This document shows, piece after piece, positions 59,683 through 64,000 of a stretch of DNA of 64,000 nucleotides. A program made the translations under genes and the position numbers. Origin of the DNA: Diadophis punctatus similis (taxonomy: Eukaryota > Chordata > Lepidosauria > Squamata > Dipsadidae); assembly GCA_023053685.1 (NCBI GenBank), contig JALIGW010000005.1, forward strand, positions 24,890,001 to 24,954,000, read 5' to 3'. The notes below the pieces were generated by a model. It was not told where the DNA came from and made no database searches. It saw only the letters and a list, made by a program, of their open reading frames with translations. Each line of letters starts with the position of its first letter. Positions within the stretch are counted from its first letter, which is position 1.

Positions 59683-61302
59683 ATGGCAGAGACCAGCTCA
59701 AGGAAGAAGGCAAAGGCCACCAAGGAGACCGGGGTGCAGGGCTCTGATGCCAGGGCAACTTCCGCTCCTCCCGCCTCACACAGGGACCGCTCCCCTCTAC
59801 GCCAGGCAGGAGCTGAGGCCAAGAGACCCTCGCACAAGGAGGGCAGCCACAAGGACAAAGCAAAGCTGCCTGCCCCAAGCTCCTCAAACACCTCCCGCCC
59901 ACGGGACAATGCTGATCTGGTGACCCCTCGATCCCGGCGCTCCTCTGGGGCTCTATCACTGGATAACCCAAACCTTTGTTTGGGAGACGTAGACATTTGG
60001 GAGGAGCCCCAGGCACCGCGGGCGCCCTCCCCTGCTAATCCGTCACTCACGGCGACCGCCATTTTTCAAAGCCCGGAGGTCCAAGCCCTCATCCAAATGG
60101 CGATCAGGGACGGCATCGCTGCGGGCATTAAACAAACATCCGCGCCAACGCCCTCCACTTCGGACGCTGCGACCGTCCCCACCCGACCGCGCCGCCCTCC
60201 TTCTGCGACCGAGCGAGACCAACCTCGTGCGGCCGAGACCATCACATCTCCTTCCTCTCCAGAGTCATCTCCCGACACCGAGGAGCCAGGTCGTGACCTT
60301 GACCTCTTGGAGGACGAGGACGTTTCACCTGAACCTCCAGCAACCACGGGCCTTTTTAACCCGGCCCTATTTAAATCGCTGCTCCACAAGGCAAGGGCCG
60401 CGGCCAAGATGCCCCCGGTGGAGCCCAAGCCAGACGGCGAGGAACAGGGCGATCCTCTCTTCGAAGAGACAACCTCCCTAGAGGAGGTTATTCCAGCACC
60501 AAAACTCTTCATTACATCGGTCACTAAGCAGTGGCAGACCCCGATCACGGGAGCAGCCCCATCGTCCTTAGACAAACGGTACTTCAATGTGGCGCAAGGG
60601 CTGGCTCAGCACCTGCCAGTTCCGCCGGTGGATCCGCCCATCAAGGCGCTTTACTCTGCCAACCCCTTGCCGGGCGACTCTGAGGAACTCTTGCGCCCGG
60701 AGGACCGCCGTACGGAACAGGCCATTTTGCGCTCCCATCAAGCGGCAGCTTGGGCCGTCTGGGCCTCGGCGACGGCCTCGTTCTTCTGCCGGACCTCCAT
60801 CCGCTGGCTCAAGACGCTGCAAGAGCAGTCCTCCGATGGGCGCACCCGCCAGGACATCAACAAATTACTAGCGGTGGCCCAGTTCACCTCGGATGCCACT
60901 CTGCAAAGCGCACGCTTCGCGGCAAGATCCATGGGGGCATCCGTGGTGGCGCGCCGGATGCACTGGCTCCGAGGATGGCAGTCGGACGCTCGCAACAAGT
61001 GGCGCCTTGCTACCTCGCCAGTCCAGGGTCAGTCCCTCTTTGGGGAGGCTTTGGACCCGTACCTCGTTGAGTCCAAGGTCAAGCGGAAGGTCCTCCCTAA
61101 CTGTACCCGCAGGGGTCAGAACAAGCCCGCTACCCCCCCTCCCACCCCCCCACCTCGCCACCCTTACCGTGCCCCCAGGTACCGGGGTAGATATCAGGCG
61201 GGTGGCCGTCAGAATCAAGGGCAGGACAGACCTAAGGCAGATCCTCCGGCCAAGCGCCCTTTTCGGGGTGCAGGCGGGCGCTCCTACCGCCGCTTCAAGT
61301 AG
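59683..61302 (+). CDS. gag: DIRS gag-like protein, 539 aa
   Basis: The structural/nucleic-acid-binding protein of a DIRS retrotransposon, expected to package element RNA. I start at ATG 59683 (MAETSSRKKAKATKE): it is the first ATG in frame and has purine at -3 and G at +4; the frame is open further upstream without an ATG. Residues 1-90 are basic and Ser/Pro-rich, about 190-270 acidic (LDLLEDEDVSPEPP). A conserved helical block at about 345-455 (AILRSHQAAAWAVWASATAS ... WLKTLQEQ ... AARSMGASVVARRMHWLRGW) is typical of DIRS gag. The C-terminus is Pro-rich then Arg/Gly-rich (RYRGRYQAGGRQ ... FRGAGGRSYRRFK), a likely RNA-binding tail; no CCHC knuckle. No internal stop. It ends in TAG at 61300-61302, inside the open RT frame. 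Confidence 0.88.
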   Translation: MAETSSRKKAKATKETGVQGSDARATSAPPASHRDRSPLRQAGAEAKRPSHKEGSHKDKAKLPAPSSSNTSRPRDNADLVTPRSRRSSGALSLDNPNLCLGDVDIWEEPQAPRAPSPANPSLTATAIFQSPEVQALIQMAIRDGIAAGIKQTSAPTPSTSDAATVPTRPRRPPSATERDQPRAAETITSPSSPESSPDTEEPGRDLDLLEDEDVSPEPPATTGLFNPALFKSLLHKARAAAKMPPVEPKPDGEEQGDPLFEETTSLEEVIPAPKLFITSVTKQWQTPITGAAPSSLDKRYFNVAQGLAQHLPVPPVDPPIKALYSANPLPGDSEELLRPEDRRTEQAILRSHQAAAWAVWASATASFFCRTSIRWLKTLQEQSSDGRTRQDINKLLAVAQFTSDATLQSARFAARSMGASVVARRMHWLRGWQSDARNKWRLATSPVQGQSLFGEALDPYLVESKVKRKVLPNCTRRGQNKPATPPPTPPPRHPYRAPRYRGRYQAGGRQNQGQDRPKADPPAKRPFRGAGGRSYRRFK

Positions 61303-63187
61303 ATCCCTCAGGCCTTCCCATTGGGGGTCGCCTGCGCTACTTTGCCGGGCGATGGGAAGATACCACCACGGATAGTTGGGTGCGCGAAACCATTCAATCG
61401 GGACTCGCACTCGACCTCCTCTCCACCCCACCGGGATTTTTCATGAGGTGCCCCCAGTCCTCCGATCCTCAAAAGCGGTCTCTAATGCTAGCCGCTATCC
61501 AGCACCTGTTGGAGATTGAGGCCATCCAACGGGTTCCGGAGGACCAGCAGGGGCAAGGATTCTATTCCAATTTATTCCTTGTCGAAAAATCCTCGGGGGG
61601 GTGGAGAGCGGTCCTGGACCTCAAGCGGCTCAACAAATTCGTCGCATATAAGAGGTTCAAGATGCACACGCTGCAGTCCATCCTAGCGTGTGTGCGCAAA
61701 GGGGACTTCATGTCCTTAATCGATCTGACAGAAGCGTACCTTCATGTCCCAATTCGGCCTTCCCACCAAAAGTACCTTCGCTTCTGCTACCTGTCCAACC
61801 ACTATCAATATTCAGCACTTCCATTTGGTCTTTCCTCCACCCCGCGGGTCTTTACGAAGATCCTGGCTGCCCTTGCGGCGAGCATGAGGGCCATTCCCAT
61901 ACGCATGCACTGCTACCTGGACGACATTCTAATCCTTTCGTCCTCTTATTCGCAGGCGGAGGTTGACCTTCAGCTAACCATGGAGTGCTTAGAGGAGCAT
62001 GGCTTCTCCTTAAACATCGAGAAGAGCCAGCTCAGGCCCACCAACAGAATTACCCACCTTGGGGCTATTGTGGACTCCCTGGAGTGCAGGGTGTTCCTTT
62101 CCCAGGAGAGGCAGGACAATATCACCACTCTTGTCCAACAGGTGCTCTGCCTCAGGAGAGCACCTTTGAAACAACTTTCGTCCCTCCTGGGGAAAATGAT
62201 TTCGGCCATCCATATCACTCCCTGGGCGCAGCTGCACTCCAGGGAACTACAATGGCTCTTACTACCCTTCCAAAGGGCGGGAAAGAGCAACTCATCGACT
62301 AAAATCTTAATCCCATCCTCTGTCCGTCGCTCTCTCCAGTGGTGGCGGTCCCCGGCGATATCCGAAGGGTCCAGCTTCTTCGAACCGAGCTGGGTGACGG
62401 TGACAACCGACGCCAGCCTGCAGGGATGGGGGGCTCACGTCCTTTCCCATGTGGCCCAGGGAACGTGGTCTCAGTCGGAGACCCTCCCCAACATCAATAT
62501 TCTAGAACTGCGAGCAGCATTCCGGGCCCTGCAGGACTTCCAGCCCATCCTCCACAACCGACATGTCCTGTTGCTGACGGACAATGTAACCACCAAGGCG
62601 CACGTCAACTGCCAGGGTGGGACAGTCTCAAAGGGCCTAATGTCGGAGGCCAAAGCCTTGGGGCTCTGGGCGGAGCGCCACCTGCTCTCGCTCAGAGCGG
62701 AGCACATCTCGGGAGTAGACAATACAACGGCGGACTGGCTCAGTCGCAATGCGGTGGACTTGGCAGAGTGGAGCCTGCACCAGGACATTTTCCAACAGCT
62801 GGTGCAGCGATTCGGACTTCCGGTCATCGACTCTTCGCCACTCCCCGCAATGCCAAGCTCCCGAGGTTTGTGTCCCGCTACCGGTCACAAGGGGCCGAGG
62901 ACATCGACGCTCTTCGTTGCCCCTGGCCGAGGGGCCTCCTATATGCCTTCCCTCCTCTGGCGGTGCTACCACAGGTCATCCGCCAGATTATCGCAGAGGA
63001 AGCGGAGGTGATTCTCCTCGCCCCGCACTGGCCCAGGAGAGCGTGGTTCGCGGACTTCCGGTCGCTATCGGCCAGCCCGCTGTGGAGGATACCACCGACC
63101 GCGTCTTCGCTCTCCCAGGGGTCCTTGAACCATCCGGACCCGCAATGGTTCAAGTTGACCGCTTGGCACTTGACCGGCGCCGCCTGA
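61236..63187 (+). pseudogene. pol: DIRS reverse transcriptase / RNase H ORF with one frameshift
   Basis: Makes cDNA and degrades the RNA template. The frame opens after a TAA at 61233-61235 and lies -1 to gag; no ATG precedes GRLRYFAGRWED (61317 on), so translation probably starts by frameshift or at a non-ATG/late start (first ATG 61443). RT motifs: VLDLKRLNKF, LIDLTEAYLHVPI, ALPFGLSSTPRVFTKIL, and YLDD at 61914-61925. RNase H acidic residues: TTDAS (D 62409-62411), ILEL (E 62505-62507), LLTDN (D 62580-62582), TADWLS (D 62733-62735). At 62829-62833 one base appears lost: the frame ends in GLPVIDSS, while the expected FATPRNAKLPRFVSRY ... LLYAFPPL ... HWPRRAWFADF continues in the next frame to TGA 63185-63187. 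The remaining sequence is intact. Confidence 0.9.
61257..61263 (+). promoter_or_regulatory. Candidate -1 ribosomal frameshift heptamer CCCTTTT
   Basis: In gag frame it reads C CCT TTT, fitting the X XXY YYZ rule, and lies inside the 67-nt gag/RT overlap (61236-61302). A GC-rich stretch follows that could form structure. A -1 slip here enters the RT frame exactly. Functional use is inferred, not shown. Confidence 0.35.
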
Positions 63188-63999
63188 CTCATCGCGGGGT
63201 GCCCGACGCAATCGTGGACACTCTTATGTCATCCAGACGGGCGTCGACGGACCGCATTTACGCCTCCACATGGAAGTCATTTTGTGCGTGGTGTTCCGCC
63301 GCCTCGCTGTGTCCGGTGGACCTTACCATCGTGGGTATTTTACGCTTTTTACAAGCGGGACTGGACAAGGGGTTGGCCCCCAACACTCTGCGTCGCCAAC
63401 TGGCGGCACTCTCCACCGTGCTCTCCTGCGACACCGCAGACACACTGTCCGGCCATCCGATGATACGGCGATTTCTACGAGCGGCCTCCAACATCTCGCC
63501 TCCTGTCGTCCACAGATTCCCAACGTGGGATCTCCCGCGGGTTCTTCTTGCACTGACGACGGAGCCCTACGAGCCGCTACGCACCGTCTCTCTAAGACAC
63601 CTCACCCTCAAGGTTGCCTTTCTGGTGGCCATAACTTTGGCACATCGGATTTCGGAACTGGCGGCCCTATCGGTCCGGGAGGACTTATGTATATTCCACC
63701 CCGATAGGGTTGTTCTCCGTCTGGATCCGACTTTCATTCCGAAGGTGAATACACTCTTCCATAGGACACAAGACCTGATCTTGCCCTCCTTTTATGCACA
63801 ACCTTCATCGGACTTGGAGCGCCAGTGGCATACCATTGACGTACGGAGGGCGGTTAAAATTTACAACGTCCGCACCGCCACCTTTCGGCGCTCGGAAGCG
63901 TTGTTTGTTTGTTTCCATCCGAAATCCATGGGCAACAAGGCTTCGCCAGCGCTTATTGGCAGCTGGATCAGGTCGGTCATTGCAGACATTTACTGTGCG
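63145..63999 (+). CDS. DIRS tyrosine recombinase, N-terminal 285 codons (cut by window end)
   Basis: Lambda-integrase-type tyrosine recombinase that would insert the circular DIRS cDNA by strand exchange. I start at ATG 63145 (MVQVDRLALDRRRLTHRGVP), which overlaps the end of the RT ORF by 43 nt in another frame. An N-terminal SAM-like/core-binding part (TDRIYASTWKSFCAWCSAAS, then GILRFLQAGLDKGLAPNTLR) is followed by the catalytic domain, with the first catalytic arginine in AHRISELAALS (Arg codon 63646-63648). Later DIRS-like blocks include RTATFRRSEALFV and GNKASPALIGSWIRSVI. The H-x-x-R and tyrosine motifs lie beyond the window. No stop through 63999. Confidence 0.9.
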   Translation, partial: MVQVDRLALDRRRLTHRGVPDAIVDTLMSSRRASTDRIYASTWKSFCAWCSAASLCPVDLTIVGILRFLQAGLDKGLAPNTLRRQLAALSTVLSCDTADTLSGHPMIRRFLRAASNISPPVVHRFPTWDLPRVLLALTTEPYEPLRTVSLRHLTLKVAFLVAITLAHRISELAALSVREDLCIFHPDRVVLRLDPTFIPKVNTLFHRTQDLILPSFYAQPSSDLERQWHTIDVRRAVKIYNVRTATFRRSEALFVCFHPKSMGNKASPALIGSWIRSVIADIYCA

Positions 64000-64000
64000 C

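Larger units (their letters stand above)
58501..64000 (+). mobile_element. DIRS-type tyrosine-recombinase retrotransposon, 3' end outside window
   Basis: A GC-rich unit in AT-rich surroundings with the gene order gag-like, RT plus RNase H, tyrosine recombinase, which defines the DIRS order of retrotransposons. There is no integrase, no protease and no LTR. The left boundary is somewhere near 58500-58540, where composition changes; the inverted terminal repeats and internal complementary region cannot be checked because the 3' end is cut off. DIRS elements are known from squamates. Coding frames overlap each other slightly, as in other DIRS elements. Confidence 0.93.

Noticed and set aside
58735..59747. 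Open frames of 155 and 285 codons in the DIRS leader
   Set aside because: GC-rich sequence favours chance frames; they overlap each other, lack domains, and the leader carries a tandem repeat out of phase with translation.
59454..61431. Long minus-strand frames opposite the DIRS genes
   Set aside because: Shadows of the GC-rich coding frames; no recognisable motifs.

Overview
The window looks like nuclear DNA from a squamate reptile, most likely an advanced (colubroid) snake. The evidence is its repeats. There are CR1/L3-type LINEs whose 3' tails run into (AATAG)n microsatellites, a hallmark reported for snakes ('Snake1'). There is also a BovB/RTE LINE, squamate tRNA-derived SINEs, reptilian CR1 3' ends, and many hAT and mariner-type miniature transposons. 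I found no convincing host exon, tRNA, rRNA or other cellular gene. The background is AT-rich, with LINE relics, stop codons and simple repeats, and reads as intergenic or deep-intronic DNA.

Layout. 0-7 kb: a decayed LINE 3' end, a SINE with a (GA)n(GACA)n tail, a long CT-rich array, a palindromic hAT miniature element nested in a SINE, an unclassified inverted-repeat element, and a CR1 3' end carrying a nested hAT element. 7-22 kb: mostly unique-looking AT-rich DNA with several SINEs, CR1 3' stubs, three TA-flanked elements with CAGGTAGTCC-type ends and four hAT miniature elements. 22-24 kb: two Snake1-type 3' ends in inverted orientation around an (AATAG)n array, the minus copy keeping most of its reverse transcriptase. 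24-31 kb: two more hAT elements, unique DNA and large microsatellites. 31.9-35.1 kb: a near-full-length but broken CR1 LINE on the minus strand. 35-58 kb: AT-rich DNA with BovB, CR1, RTE, Snake1 and SINE relics and a 1-kb mariner-type element holding a palindromic hAT element.

58.5-64 kb: a GC-rich DIRS-type tyrosine-recombinase retrotransposon on the plus strand, cut by the window edge. It has a TATA/CCAAT promoter-like leader, a gag-like ORF (539 codons), a reverse transcriptase/RNase H ORF overlapping gag in the -1 frame, and a tyrosine recombinase ORF still open at the last base. In a DIRS life cycle gag packages the RNA, RT/RNase H makes cDNA, and the tyrosine recombinase inserts a circular intermediate without an integrase or target-site duplication. 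The gag and recombinase frames are clean. The RT ORF has one apparent single-base deletion near its 3' end, so the copy is young but probably not autonomous as read here.

The most unusual signals are: (i) two hAT miniature families built from nested palindromes, one repeating an NRF1-like GCGCATGCGC core at about 82-bp spacing, the other repeating a perfect ETS/GABP-like ACCGGAAGTG core; (ii) a candidate -1 frameshift heptamer in the gag/RT overlap of the DIRS element; (iii) repeated seeding of microsatellites from fixed positions in LINEs and SINEs. Family names rest on recalled consensus features, not on a database search.
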